Assembly (NCBI RefSeq): GCF_035222485.1
Contig: NC_085924.1
Span: 2,480,001 to 2,544,000, forward strand
Direction: 5' to 3'
DNA: 64,000 nt
DNA from: Podospora pseudoanserina
Lineage: Eukaryota > Ascomycota > Sordariomycetes > Sordariales > Podosporaceae
Of the stretch, positions 12,694 through 24,555 are shown in pieces. The position numbers and the translations under genes are program-made. Position 1 is the first letter of the stretch, and the number at the start of each line of letters is the position of its first letter. The notes below the pieces were generated by a model. It ran no database searches and had not been told where the DNA came from. It saw nothing but the letters and a program-made list of their open reading frames with translations.

Positions 12694-15170
12694 ATGAGTC
12701 CCTACATCATCTGCTGTCCTATCTGCGGATGGAGAATGTACGACATAGGTGCCGGCTGGAGAAACGAATTTCGTGGTCGTGAGTCTATCTGTGTGCTCAA
12801 CAGAGTACATCTCTGCTAACTCCCGTAGTTTGCATCACACCAAAGAAGGGAAAGTTTTACCAGACTGGACTGGGCGTCTATGATGACCCTAGCAGCGGCG
12901 GCTTTATTGCGCCACGAAATACAGCTACCAGATATGACGACGATGGATACACCAGGCCTCAGAAGGATCAATTCGCTACCCATAGGCTGGGTACTGGCAA
13001 GCGCGGCTTCGCAATTCACGATGCTTGTTGGCTCCTTCTCCAGCAAGCCATGTCACCAGCTGCGGTCCCTCTTGACCGGGTTGTCTATTCTCTTGACTCA
13101 GCCAAAGACTCGTATAGGCCCCCTAGGTCCGAATGGGCCTACGAGCAACACGGAGAAGAGGACAGCCTGTTTCCTTGGGAGATCAATGGACGCGATGATG
13201 AAGCAGAGGATGCGCCTTGGGCCGCTGACCCACGTGAGGTGAATGTTCAAACGATACTAGACGTAACCAGACTCGCCGAGAGATGTCCAGACGACGCCAA
13301 AGCCAAAAACCTGACCACCGAGCTATCAGACCTCGTCGGAGAGTTTTCTTGGCCTTTTGAGGCCTCTGGATGACAATCGGTGCCCAAGGTACTGGAAATT
13401 GCTGTCCCAACTGCTCGCCGACAAAAAAAACACCATCATCACTCCGTTTACTCGAAGGGGGCTTGAGATCAGGAGGCATATCTGGTCCCTCATTGTCAAC
13501 CTCTTGCCACTCATTAGATTTCATAGTCATGAAATTCAGAAACCACTGATGCCGCCTTGGGCAATTGATGACGACGAATTTCCTGCTGATCGCTGGGAAA
13601 TCGCGGCAGGCAATCTCGGTGGTGCTTGTAGAGAGCTTTTCAGTTACCAATTCCGTCTTCACAATGACGTGGAGAATCTTAGCAAATCAACCATCGTCGT
13701 TGGGTATTTCACATATGTCTGTGGTCTTTCATTTTTGACATTGTCAGGCCAGAACTTGAAGGTTGGTTACAATAACACCGACCAGGCGGAGTCGTGGACT
13801 GATTTGGAGCCGGCAGGGCTGACAGGCTTGAATGTTGCGGTTGGAGAGAGCGGTATTCATCACTGCAGTGTGTCAACCCAACAGGGCCGGTGGGTGATTG
13901 GCTTGGTCAACACCACGGGATTGCAAAGACGAAGCGGATAGAGGGGGCGAATGCAATTTCGGCACTGAAAGTTGGTTTCAATGTAAATGGGATCCCCTAA
14001 ACAGCGAAGACTTGTTGTGGGGCACCAAAGGGCCCAGGTTTTCCCAGACCCACACCGGTTTGCTCTTGGGGCTGGATTTTCTTACTGTTTTCTTTTGAAC
14101 CAACAACCAACTACTGTAATACTAATTTGCTTACCAATTTTGGCCATTTTTTGGCCTCATTTTCGCCGCCGGTGACTTTCCTAGGTCGCCAGCCCAACAC
14201 TTGTTGAATGATTGGCTGACTCTAGTTTTGCAGGGATTTCGACTTCTCAGCATAGCTGCTGTCGTAGAGAATGGCCAATCACAGGATGATGAGAGGCTAA
14301 ACGACTTTCAGCTAAGAACCTCCGCCGTGTGGTTTCCTGACATGCCTCCCACCCATGTCAACCTGAACGTGGGTATCTTACCCCATGTGGCATCGTTTAC
14401 CCATGGTTTTAAGCCTCTTCTCTGGAATCATGTTGGTGGGGCCGGGGGATCTTACTTGGAAAATCTGACCAAGATATCATTAGATGGCGAAAGATTGAAT
14501 TTTGGGTACGACAGAGAGGATGTTCCGGCAGAGTCAAGGCTGTTTGGTCGACCAGTGCTACCAGCCAACAGTGAAGCTGAAGAGGAGAGGGAGTTAATAA
14601 AACCGGCCATACCGGCATCGATGAAGAGAGGCCGCAACGAGGTCCCCATACACCTGACAGGCAGACGGAGGAATGCGACGAGGAAAGCGACGGGGAGATT
14701 GATGGATACGACCCAATGGGGGTTGATGAGTTTGACGAACCTGAAGACGAAGACGAAGACAAGCAAGACATCAAAACCTTTGACATCGATGGCCCAAGGG
14801 GAGAGCGCATTACTGAGGTCAAGTGAGCCCGCACTGCACTCTATTTGCTAGGAGAAGGGGGCACGGAATATATGATGGTCGCGTGGGTTATATCAAGGTA
14901 CGTGAACCTTGCACATGAATAACGCTCGATCCCAACGCTACCAGGGTCTACACAATGCACACTGTAAAGCTAACATGCCACGCATAGCTTGTCACGAACC
15001 ATGGACGGACAGAATCATTTGTGATGGAAAGATATATTGGCCGGAACCGGGTTGAGAAGAAAAGGTCTTTTTCGGCAGAGGCTGGCACTGCTATCACTGG
15101 GTTTTATGGCACCCTCGATTCCACCATACCGGTTGCAATTGGGGTTATCACTGAGACTGTTAATATTTAA
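12694..15170 (+). pseudogene. Decayed CPICGWR / DUF7600-like family gene (long form)
   Basis: The conserved blocks of a fungal family occur in correct order: CCPICGWRMY at the start, a first intron (about 12782-12829), YDDDGYTRPQ, KRGFAIHDACWLLLQQ, RRHIWSLIVNLL, CRELFSYQF, LTGLNVAVGESGIHHCSV, ISALKVGFN, SAVWFPDMPPTHVNLN, GGAGGSYLENLTKISL, FDIDGPRGERITEV and a last exon (14988-15170) with LVTNHGRTESF and ITGFYGTLDS. They are spread over several frames: at least four frame changes are needed, near 13360, 13895, 14580 and 14830, and an intron of about 250 nt must be assumed near 13983-14232. It is therefore a pseudogene or a badly damaged allele. The intact relative at 48568 lacks the middle blocks, so this copy shows the fuller ancestral layout. 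The family sometimes carries an F-box; none is evident here. Function is unknown. The RIP block starts right after its stop. Confidence 0.7.
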
Positions 15171-16440
15171 CTAGGTACCTATAACGAACCCCTATCTAGA
15201 ACCTCTGAAAGGGATATTAGTTAAAGGCACTTCTAAATAATCCTAGTTCGGTACAGCAAAACAATATATAATAAATAACATATCTCAATTACAAGAGTTT
15301 AATACTAATGATATTAACTTATATTATATATTCTAAAACTATTTATTTATAATAGCCAGATCTTCCGTGTATATATAGACTTTAGGACCGTGGACCGTTA
15401 ACTTATAGACGGTCCTCGGTCCATTTATTATTATCTGATATTAGATTATGGACCGTAAGCTCCGCTGCGGTCCCCGGTCCTTATTTTATTAATCTGTTCC
15501 GTCTAATTAAACTGTAAGCCCCGCTCGATCGCCCGGTCTAACACTAATTAAATCTCGTAGCCTTACTATTTTTAGAACCGTAATATAATACTTTCTTTTT
15601 AAGCTGAAGCCCTTATAGCTTAATTTTCTTTTACTATTAATAATATTATAAGTTTTTTCTTTTCATTTTTTTTTACTATTATTATATTCAATTATATATG
15701 AAAAGGCTATTATAAAAGTAAATAGTTTTTTTTCTTTACTTTACATATCCTTTACTATAGTTTTACCATAAGATAAAACTTTCTTTATTTTAATTTTACA
15801 AACCTTTACATTATAAACTTTAAGTTCTTATAGTTTTCCGAATATATATACTATAAAATGCTATATAATAAATTTAATATTAATTTCGCCTATAAAGTTT
15901 TTTTTTTAATATCATAATTAACCGTTTTATAGTAAGGTAAATAATAAAAAAGAAAAATAATTTTAAATAGAAAAATTAAAAATTTAAAAAAATTTTTTTA
16001 TAAATAGTTATTAAATTTGTTTAAGTAAGATGAATATACTATTCTCTTTGTACTCGTGAGGAACGTTTTTTCGTACGGAATATTAATAAAAAGAATACAT
16101 AAATAACGTAATTTATTATTATAGCGTTACTTGCCATTTTACTAAATACTCCTATATAGCCAAATACAGCCTAAAATACCGTTCTGGAGTTTCCTTACGT
16201 TCTAGACCTTACTTTAGGCCTTAACTAGCCTTTTAACGTTTCTTTTAATCCTAATATAGTTAATCCTTTTTTTTACTATATTAAATATTATTAGTAGCGC
16301 GTTTTCTATTTTTTTAATTAATTAAAACGTATAATATTGATTATATTTAAATCCTTTTATACTTTTTAACTTTATAATATAATATAAAATACGTTAATTA
16401 CTATATTAAAGGTACGGATTTAATTTAAGTTAAGGTTTTA
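15171..16440. repeat. RIP-altered long direct repeat, copy A
   Basis: An extremely AT-rich 1.27 kb stretch that aligns, with scattered C/T and G/A differences, to copy B at about 18525-19525. Shared landmarks include TATAACGAA near the start, GGACCGTGGACCG, a CCGCTGCG-centred segment, the ACTCGTGAGGAACGTTT / ACTTACGAGGAGCGTTT pair and the terminal segment. The repeat begins immediately after the stop of the upstream pseudogene. Two direct copies 3.36 kb apart suggest the ends of one old retroelement, or two insertions of one family. No coding frame survives. It is heavily aged. Confidence 0.55.
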
Positions 16441-17843
16441 TGTTGAAGTAAGTGCTATCGAGGCCTGTAAATACAGGCTTAAATAGCTATCGGCGCAGTA
16501 CATTGAGAGCGAAGAAGACTTTGACTGCAGCATTCGGCAGTTGCCGTAGCACTGAAAGAAAGTAGATTACAGGGGCGGCGCTCTATAATATATAGAAAAA
16601 AATCACTGTAACATAGGCTTGTAAGGCACTAATGTGTGTGGTAAACCAGTATATTAATTAAACCTTATAGACCAAGAAATACCACAGCGAATAGGGTGTG
16701 AGGCAGAGGTTTTATAGGCTATCGGCCTTCTATTCGCTCCCTGAGGGTGACTCCGTTTCCGGGCCTGAACGCCCGTTTCTCGGGCCCGAACGCCCGCTAA
16801 TTGCGCTACTATTTGCCTGCTGCAGGGCACCGGCATTAGCGCTTAGCTTTCCCGGACCTCGGATTACTTCCGGAGGCCGAGCTTTTGTTCCGGTAACCGT
16901 GGTCCCTAAACACTGCTCATTCAAGCCATTGTATTGCCTCTGAGGCCCTGTAATATACAAGGCTCAGATACACTGTAAAATCCATAAACAAAAGCTGTAT
17001 GTTAATAACCTACTATCGATTAACTTTTTATATATATTTTAAAGTATTTCCGCTTACGTTTATTATGAAAATTATTATTATTAAAATATTTTTTATTCTT
17101 ATTACTATAATATCCCTAATATTTATTATTGTTCTATATAATATTAAAATTACTAATTGTCGATTCGTATAATTATAGTAATATACTTATCAATAGTATT
17201 ACACCTTAATTCTTTACATAACTTGACCTTTACCTTCTTGTTAAAATAGGTACTATTGAGGCCTGTAAATATAGGCTCAAATAGCTATCAGCGCAGTACA
17301 CTAAGAGCGAAAAAGACTTTAACTGCAGCGTTCGACAGTTGCCGTGGCACTGAAGGAAGGAGGATTACAGGGGCGGCGCCCTATAATATATAGAAGAGAA
17401 TCACTGTAACATAGGCTTGTAAGGCACTAATGTATATGGTGAACCAGTATATTGATTTAACCTTATAGACTAAAAAATACCACAGCGAATAGAGTGTAAA
17501 GCAGAGATTTTATAGGCCATCGGCCTTCTATTCGCCCCCCGAGGGTAGCTCCGTTCCCGGGCCTAAACGCGCGTTTCCCGAGCCCGAACGCCTGCTAAAC
17601 ACGGTAACTAAATATAAAGTTAGGGGCTACGTTATAAGCTACATTACCGCTACCGTTTAACCACTGCAGGGCACCAGCTTTAGCGCTCGACTTTCCGGGA
17701 CCTCGGATTACTGCCGGAGGCCGAGCTTCTGCTCCGGTAACCGCAGTCCCTAAACAATGCTGATTCAAGCCATCGTTTTGCCTCTAAGGCCCTGTAATAT
17801 ACAGGGCTCAGATATACTGTAAAATCTACAAACAAAAGCTGTA
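16441..17843. mobile_element. Miniature LTR-like element: two long direct repeats around a 239 bp core
   Basis: Two near-identical repeats, 16441-16999 (559 bp) and 17239-17843 (605 bp), lie in the same orientation around 239 bp of AT-rich sequence. Both start TGTT and end GCTGTA, and TTTTA occurs on both outer flanks, a possible 5 bp target-site duplication (weak, as the context is AT-rich). The second repeat has an extra internal segment of about 50 bp. Both keep GC-rich cores (for example around 16740-16800) although their surroundings are almost pure A/T. The unit is non-coding. It looks like a terminal-repeat miniature or an internally deleted LTR element, and a fossil. Confidence 0.45.
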
Positions 17844-18524
17844 TTTTAACAGTTCTCTTTAAAGCTATTATAAAGATACTATATTAATCTTTTATCGTTA
17901 ATAATATTACATAAACTCTTGTTTTTAATTAAACCTATGTAATCCGTTATTAAACGCGTTTAATATAAATTTATAAGCTTTTTTTATACGCTATATACTG
18001 TATTATATTTTTAAAGACTTTCTTAAGCTTAACTTTAACGATATAATTACTTTTCGAAATATTCTATAGTAATTTTCTTTTAATTATCCGGCTTTACTTC
18101 GTAGTAATTTTTAAGCATCGGCTAGAATTACGTAAAAGCTTTATTTTTTAATTTAATAGCCGTGAGAATTACTTTTGATTTTTTATTAATAACTTAGTTA
18201 AAGTAGTAACGAAATTAAATTTTAAAGTAAATTAAAAACCCTTCAAACTTCATCCTTTTTTATAGTACTATAGTACTGGAAATTTCAATATTACTTTAAA
18301 TATACTCTAAATAATGATAGTTTACTTTTATTATTATTAACCTTCGTTCTCGAGTTCCTTAATATATTTAATTACTTACTCTATAATAATAAACGTAGGT
18401 TTAAACTTCATAAAAAGTCTCTTGTTACTTAGATTAAGAGGGATATTTCCTCTTTAAACGTTTTTAGGTCCAGCTATAATAATAAAAAAACGTTTTTAAC
18501 TTATTTGTAATAAAGTTAAAGTAA
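17844..18524. other. AT-rich RIP-altered spacer
   Basis: About 680 bp of A/T-dominated sequence between the miniature LTR-like element and repeat copy B. No frame longer than a few codons and no recognisable domain. It is probably the eroded inner part of the element bounded by copies A and B. Confidence 0.5.
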
Positions 18525-19525
18525 GTATATAAGATATAACGAAGTCTTATCTAGGACCTCCAAAAAGTAATACTAGTTAAAAATATTTTTAAATAATTTT
18601 AATTTAGTATAGTTAAATAGTGTATACTACATAATGTATTTCGATTATAATTTAGATTATATATTATGGAATTACTTATGTATATTAGCTAGTTCCCTCG
18701 TATATATCGATTTGGAGACCGTGGACCGCTAATATATAAACGGTTTCAGTCCACTTCTAGTTAGCTGACACTGGACCGTGGACCGTGAGCCCCGCTGCGT
18801 TTATGGTCCTTATCTTATTAGTCCATTTCGTCCACCTGAAGGGTCAGCCCTGCTTGATCGCTCGGTTTAGTTCTCATTAGTTTTTTGTGGCCCCACCGTC
18901 TCCCAAAACCTTAACAGGATTTAATATAAGTTATACTCGAAAATATATTTTCTTTTTTTTCTGTGTAATAATTGATTACTTTATAGTAACTCTAGCGATA
19001 GAAGAGTAGGAAAAGCTTAAATTTTAAGAGTAAAAACTTAAAGACTAACTTTCGTAATTACTATTAAATCTTTCTAGGTAAAACAAACGCGTTACTCCCT
19101 CCGTACTTACGAGGAGCGTTTATTCGCGCGGGATATCTAGGAGGCGGATATCCGGGTAGCGTAATCTACGATCACAATACTACACGATTCTTTACTGGAT
19201 ACCTCTACGCAACCAGACGCCTCCTAGGACACCGCTTTGTGGGCTCTTTATGCCTCGGACCCCTCTTTAAGCCTCGACTAGCCTTCCGACCTTTCCCTAG
19301 GCCTCGATTAGCCTTCCGACCTTTCCTTAACTGTAGTGCGGCCGGTCTTTTTTTCTTAGCCGGCTAAAGTATCGCTAACGGAGCTTTACCGACCACTTAG
19401 GAAAATTAACGTATAGTATTAATTATATATCGGCCCCTAGGTATTTATTAGCCTTTTAGTGTAGTGTGTGATACGCTGGCTATTACGTCGGAGGCGCGGG
19501 TTCGATTCACCCGCGGACGCCTCAG
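18525..19525. repeat. Long direct repeat, copy B, ending in a hairpin with a tRNA-like B box
   Basis: The better-kept counterpart of copy A. Its last 70 bp (19457-19525) include TAGTGTAGTG...GATACGC, resembling a tRNA A box, and GGTTCGATTC, a perfect B box, inside an inverted repeat GAGGCG-CGGG / CCCG-CGGA-CGCCTC. The same segment can be traced in copy A (about 16375-16435) in AT-shifted form. The T-arm does not pair as in a real tRNA, so this is not called a tRNA gene. It could be a tRNA-derived end of the repeat. Confidence 0.5.
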
Positions 19526-22500
19526 GTCATACCAGTATCACTTCGAATGATCACGTCATTGCGTCCAAAGGCCCTTCCACACCGTCGAACACAAGCTGTC
19601 GACCCCTCGTTTCTACCACCACTACATCCACAGACGCTGCTGGCACTCAATCCTCCTCTTCAATGCCATCGCCTCTCTTCAATGACCTTCTGGTTCCCAA
19701 TTTTACCCGCCATGCTACACTACGCCCAGGGCCCCTTTACTGTCTGCGTGGCACATCTACGAACCATTGGCTTGTCATTCATGAGGGCTTCTTGAAGCTT
19801 TTGTCAGACAATCACCGCTTTGTGTGGTCGACAAACTGGTGCTGGAGCCTGGTGAAAGCAGAGGATCGATCGTCTTGTCATAGAAACCTGGCCACGTCGG
19901 AGGACATTGGGGTGATCAAGGGCCAACATGTCAACAACGGTGCACCCGATATTGGACAGGCTAACGCGGGCGGCGAATTGTTAGTCACTCAGGAGACAAC
20001 AGGTGGCTTTTACCTACTTTACGGGCATCATCATAGCTCAACGCTCCCTGTCCGTTCCATGGGGACTGGCCAGCCGCGAGTAGGGGTAAGATTCGTCCAT
20101 GATGCAGCCAACTCGACTTAGGGATAACGACCGTTGCTACACCTCAGAGGGCCCGAAAACCGTTTGAAAACTCCTCCAAAACGATGACGCGGTGGGACCC
20201 AAACTTGTCTGGAAGTTTGTTCAGCTGGAATGAATCCATAGCTGGCAACGAGGGGAAGTAAAAGAACTGCGGAGGCACAGGCACCACAGCATTGGGATAC
20301 CTGGGCAGGGTAGCGTCATATTATGCTAGCAGAACGACCATGCATAATGATAGCTGGACTTTTATGCACACTGATCTTGGCACTCATAATCTCAGGGTTT
20401 CTCATCCATGAAATGTGGCGAATGAATAGAGACATATCCAAGAACTGGTACCCATGATGATATCATGAAAAGCATGACTCCTCCGAGCATATTGAGCACA
20501 CCGCCGACCTCGGCCTCAACGACGCATGCCAAGAGTGACAATGAAGGGACCTCGACATTAGTGCATGTATGGCTAGACAGCCAGTGTGGGCAATGAGCTC
20601 AGCCGAGTTGAGTGCGGCCTGGGCATGATCTGTCTCAGGCTTGCTACTCTGAGACTTATCACTAAGAGGGTTTTCGGTGCCTGCGAGGAGCGCCGATATA
20701 TCCAGGAGGTGCGAGCGTATCGAGGAGTAGACTCTGTAGCTAAGGTAGGTAGGTAGGTGATCGGGATTGGCTACTAGCCTATGGGAGGTAATCCGGTCGT
20801 ATGCTTCCATGAGGGCCAGGTAGGAAGCAAAGCGTTACGATTGATAAAGCGAAATTGTTCGTACAGTTCCGGTGAAAACCTTTTTGTTGTGTTTGTCAAT
20901 CTGCACGAGGTACTGGTTGAGAGGCCGAAAGCTGTGTAACTACTCCTTAGTCGAGAAATACACGAAGCTCGCTCGCGGAAGCGGAGTGGATGTCGAATGG
21001 AACATACCGCCGTCACTGTGTTTCAGGTTGCTGGTCAGCAACGTGGGATCAGAAGTTCGTGTTGGGGTTGTTTGATGCCAATCTTCCAAGGTAATGAATG
21101 GTTACTGGGTTTTGACAGTCGAGGAGAAGGTTGATGGGAGAAGGAGCAGGATTGGCTTCTCCAAAGGTGAGGCAACGACCGGAGGCAAAAGGTGGTTGAA
21201 TTGGTGAAGACTGAGCAGCCACCAGACGGAGCAAGGAAAAGGATGTGGGCTGGCAGGAAGCCCGGGCCACCGCCTCACGAGAGCTTCTCAACCTCAAATG
21301 GCAAGAGAAAGGGCGGGGACATCGTGGCGGGCACTGGTTGGTCTGTAAGTGGTACATCTGAGTGTAGATACGCTCCCACGTGGGGTTGCTGGCCAGCAAT
21401 TGGGATGAAAAGGACATCTTCAGCAAATGAAAGCCGGGTGGACAATGAGTCAAGTCAAGCAAGTTCAGCCCCTCAACGCGGCTCAGACTACCGTTTTCCG
21501 GTCCGAAAATATGGAGCCGGAGTATCCGTTCCGGAGCCCGAATCCTTCCCGGCCGGCGCCGTGGCCGTAGCCCGTAAAGCTCATAGACCCTGGAGCTTGT
21601 CAAATTTGCAAACTGAGCCATATCTGAGAAGCTAGAGAGATCTTACATGCCCAGCCCTCTGTTGGGCATTCAAAAATAGGCGAACCACTAGGCCACAGCT
21701 AGTACCTAAAGCAGGCATACTTAAGCCGATGGTCGATTGCCTCTAACAAACCCGGCTACCTCCTTAAATTACATACTCCCATCACCGGCTTTGGCGGTGG
21801 AAAAGTCCTCCTCCACGGCTTTGGCGGGGAGCCCCACAAGGTACCAGACACGTCGCGTGCGAGCAAAGATTTGTCCCACATTCAATGCCAAAGTCTGGTT
21901 CTTATCGTGGCACTGACCCATACGAATCAGCTTGGTGCCAGTCCCAAATAACAAGCGCTTTTCCCACTGCTGAGTTGGGTAAAGCAAACAAGATCTCAGT
22001 AGGTAGTTTGAAGTATCACAGCGGAGACCTTTTGGAAGATGGATAATTCATGTGCATATGGGCTGGCTTGTCACTATGTGGTTGCTTATGAGAATTGCCC
22101 TAACCTTTCCTCCGGATTGGATCCTCACAGAGCAATATGAACTTACCAGCAGACATCCGATCTTCTTGAACATTGAACAATCCCAAGGTACATCCCGACA
22201 TGGAACTCCCAGATCGCGTGCTCATCCCTCGAGACCCAAAGAATTGCGGACAGACTCCTAACATCGACTGTTCAACATCTGTCGTAGTCCAGTCTATGTA
22301 TTACCGCCCCAGGCCCTTCTTCCACCGTCAACTCAATATCTGCACAGAATAGTATACGCAATCCCTGTTCATGGCCTTTACCACTGTCATGGCCGGCCTT
22401 CAGCACACACTAACCGATAGTCCAGCGTCACATCAATTCCTGGCATCATGGATTCTACCACTACCGACCTAGTATCTGAATCCAACTCCTGAACCCACTC

Positions 22501-23002
22501 TTTATATCTATCCCTGAGTCCACCCCGAGCCCCAAGACCGACCCTCCGTCTCAGCGCCTTTGAGAGCAAGGCACTTCCGAAATGAGGCTGGGGGTGAAAC
22601 AACTTATTCCAGAAAAATCTTAACTTTGGCCGCCTGATCAATTGGGCCGCACCATCACGGCATTGCCGTGAAACTTGGTGTTTTGGTTCAGAGTCAATGA
22701 GGACTGATAAAAGTTCTCACGAATTTCACAGCCTGAAAGTGATCTAAACTATTCTATAATACACAGTGGTTGATCACTGAAGCCATCCATGTTGTGGCAG
22801 GGCTGTCTGCTCGTATGGATGGAGAAAGGTGGTAAGGCGTGCTTGTCCGGACCGTGGGGATGATATTGCAGGGGAAGGCCGCATGGCGGTGGATATGAAA
22901 GGGACATATTAGCTCTTGAAACATACCTAAAAAGGAGTCTAACGGAACCAATATCTCAAGCATTTCAACGGAGAGATCTAATTATCCAGTCAACACAGTC
23001 AA
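19526..23002. other. Gene-poor region
   Basis: 3.5 kb of normal base composition with no gene I can support. Open frames exist at 19468-20121 (plus, 217 codons, starting inside repeat B), 21049-21621 (minus, 190 codons) and 22387-22641 (minus, 84 codons), but none shows a known domain or convincing splice structure. A short GGTA tandem lies at 20744-20758. Near 21690 the minus strand reads TGGCCTAGTGG, an A-box-like word with no B box after it. Gene remnants are possible. Confidence 0.4.
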
Positions 23003-23539
23003 CTACTTCCTATCCCCATCCGCCAGCTGGACAAATTCCCAGCTCACCACGTCATTCGGCCCTGCCGACCTCAAATGCAATTCACTGCCACTGGCGGGAT
23101 CGAGCACGACAACATGAAGACTATCGTCCCTCTCCCACCACAACTGATGCCCTCCCTCAGGAGTCACTCTGTAGCAAAACCTGTCCTGCTTTACATCATC
23201 AAACTCCCCAACCATCAGTTGAGCAGCCCATCGAGACAGGCGTCCTTCCACCCGATAACCAATATTCATTCGCACAGCCGGATGCCGAAGCGAAAACCAC
23301 CCTCCCTTCTCTTCACATTCCCAGTGCCAAGTATCCTTGTGAGTGCGTAGCGTGTCATGGGGAACTAGAGCCAAGTTGCCGTCGCGCATGGCAAGGACCA
23401 AGCCAGTGTTGCGATCCCACAGAATGTATGTGTGTCCAGGGTTTAGAATGGCGCCCTGAATGGCGGTCGGGCCGAAGAAACTCACTGGAGGCAAATAGGG
23501 AGGGGGCTCGTCTGGGACAATGGACTTTTCCACGGTCAT
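23003..23539 (-). CDS. Beta-trefoil-like small protein
   Basis: A single exon of 178 residues. After a Pro-rich start (EPPPYLPPVSFFGP) the chain has repeating beta-strand patterns with regularly placed Trp and Gly: GHTYILWDRNTGLVLAM, TWHWECEEKGGWFSLRHP, GYRVEGRLSRWAA, FCYRVTPEGGHQLWW, SLHVVVLDPASGSEL and VSWEFVQL. The WxC...GWFxxR pattern recalls fungal beta-trefoil proteins related to fascin/ricin-B folds. These are usually cytoplasmic sugar- or protein-binding proteins, often of the defensive lectin type. No signal peptide. The family call rests on the pattern by eye and is tentative; the reading frame is convincing. Confidence 0.65.
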   Translation of the reverse strand: MTVEKSIVPDEPPPYLPPVSFFGPTAIQGAILNPGHTYILWDRNTGLVLAMRDGNLALVPHDTLRTHKDTWHWECEEKGGWFSLRHPAVRMNIGYRVEGRLSRWAAQLMVGEFDDVKQDRFCYRVTPEGGHQLWWERDDSLHVVVLDPASGSELHLRSAGPNDVVSWEFVQLADGDRK

Positions 23540-24173
23540 CTAAGTTCAAGCGGTCGGTCGTCAGCGCAGAACAAGCATTGAAGGACATGTAGAGGCATAC
23601 ATTGATTATCAGGGGAGGGTTGAAGAGCTGACGTTACACTGCTGGGGGGGAGAGGTGCTGTTGAAGTTTGTGGCCTTGCGGATGGAACCGAGATGAGGTT
23701 TCGGAGAAGAAGATGGTTCCAACGAAAAGTATTTTTGATGTCAAGCATTAATGCCCAAACGTTTGTCATGTGTCGGGTTGGGACTGCATTTGGATCCTCG
23801 CTGGGTACTGGCCATCAACGTGCTCGATGTCCCGTCAAGATGCATGCTTCCGCAGGCCTCCATTGGCACACATGAAGTGTGCTCGTTGCACAAACGCGCC
23901 AGCTATTGTCCACAACATGCATTGGTCAACCAGGTAGGTTAGGGTCAGGAGAAAATAGTGACAAGAGAAAACAATATATCAGATTGAAGACCTCGGTTCA
24001 AGACTGAGATATCATCACTAGCCAAATCCCCGAAAAACAGTCCATCAAACAGTAGCCCTCTTTTCACCGAACCAAAGCAGCCCGGATATTATCCCATAAG
24101 AAGCCGGACTTGACAGGCTGGCAGCACAGTTATGACCAGAAGAGCCTGTTGCATGCTTGGTTGTTACGCCCAC
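23540..24173. other. Intergenic region
   Basis: 634 bp upstream of the beta-trefoil-like gene, ending at the target-site duplication of the solo LTR. No coding frame of quality and no repeats seen other than the LTR boundary. Confidence 0.4.
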
Positions 24174-24538
24174 TGTGACAAGGGCTGTAATATCAGGGCT
24201 TGGAACTCATGGTTCAATTCAGGCTAATAATCTTCAATGGCCTCGAAGAGCGTGATACTGAAAGATAAAGAAGGAAAATACAGTCTTGGTGATCCTGAAC
24301 GCGTATTTTATCCTCCCTTGCCTGGCCCGTGCCCTTGTTGGCCTCAGGCCGCTGCCAAGTCCTTCAATATCCTTCAGGGCCAGTGGGCTTCCTTTGATAA
24401 CCGCCATGCCTTCTGATTGTCTGCCTCACTTTTACGACTGGTTCACAACGTGCAGTTACCCCTCCTTGCGGTGGTATCGACAGTGTTGTTGGTGGTGGTT
24501 GTAAGTGGTTGTAGGTGGTTGGCTTTTGCCGTGTGACA
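24174..24538 (+). mobile_element. Solo LTR, copy 1 of 3
   Basis: 365 bp that starts TGTGACAAGGGCTGTAAT, ends GCCGTGTGACA and is flanked by a perfect 5 bp direct repeat, CCCAC (24169-24173 and 24539-24543). TG...CA ends plus a 5 bp duplication are the signature of a lone LTR left by recombination. Copies 2 and 3 lie at 39943-40292 (inverted) and 40397-40719. No internal region is present. The three are clearly related but diverged, so the family is not recent. Confidence 0.8.
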
Positions 24539-24555
24539 CCCACCGCCAACCGCGT

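Noticed and set aside
16654-16943. Short frames inside the miniature LTR-like element
   Set aside because: They fall in the GC-rich non-coding cores of the repeats and are not shared as frames between the two copies.
19457-19525. A functional tRNA gene
   Set aside because: The B box is perfect but the T-arm and anticodon arm do not pair properly and the segment is part of a repeat. Kept only as a tRNA-like end.
21640-21720. A second tRNA-like sequence on the minus strand (TGGCCTAGTGG)
   Set aside because: No B box and no cloverleaf pairing could be made.
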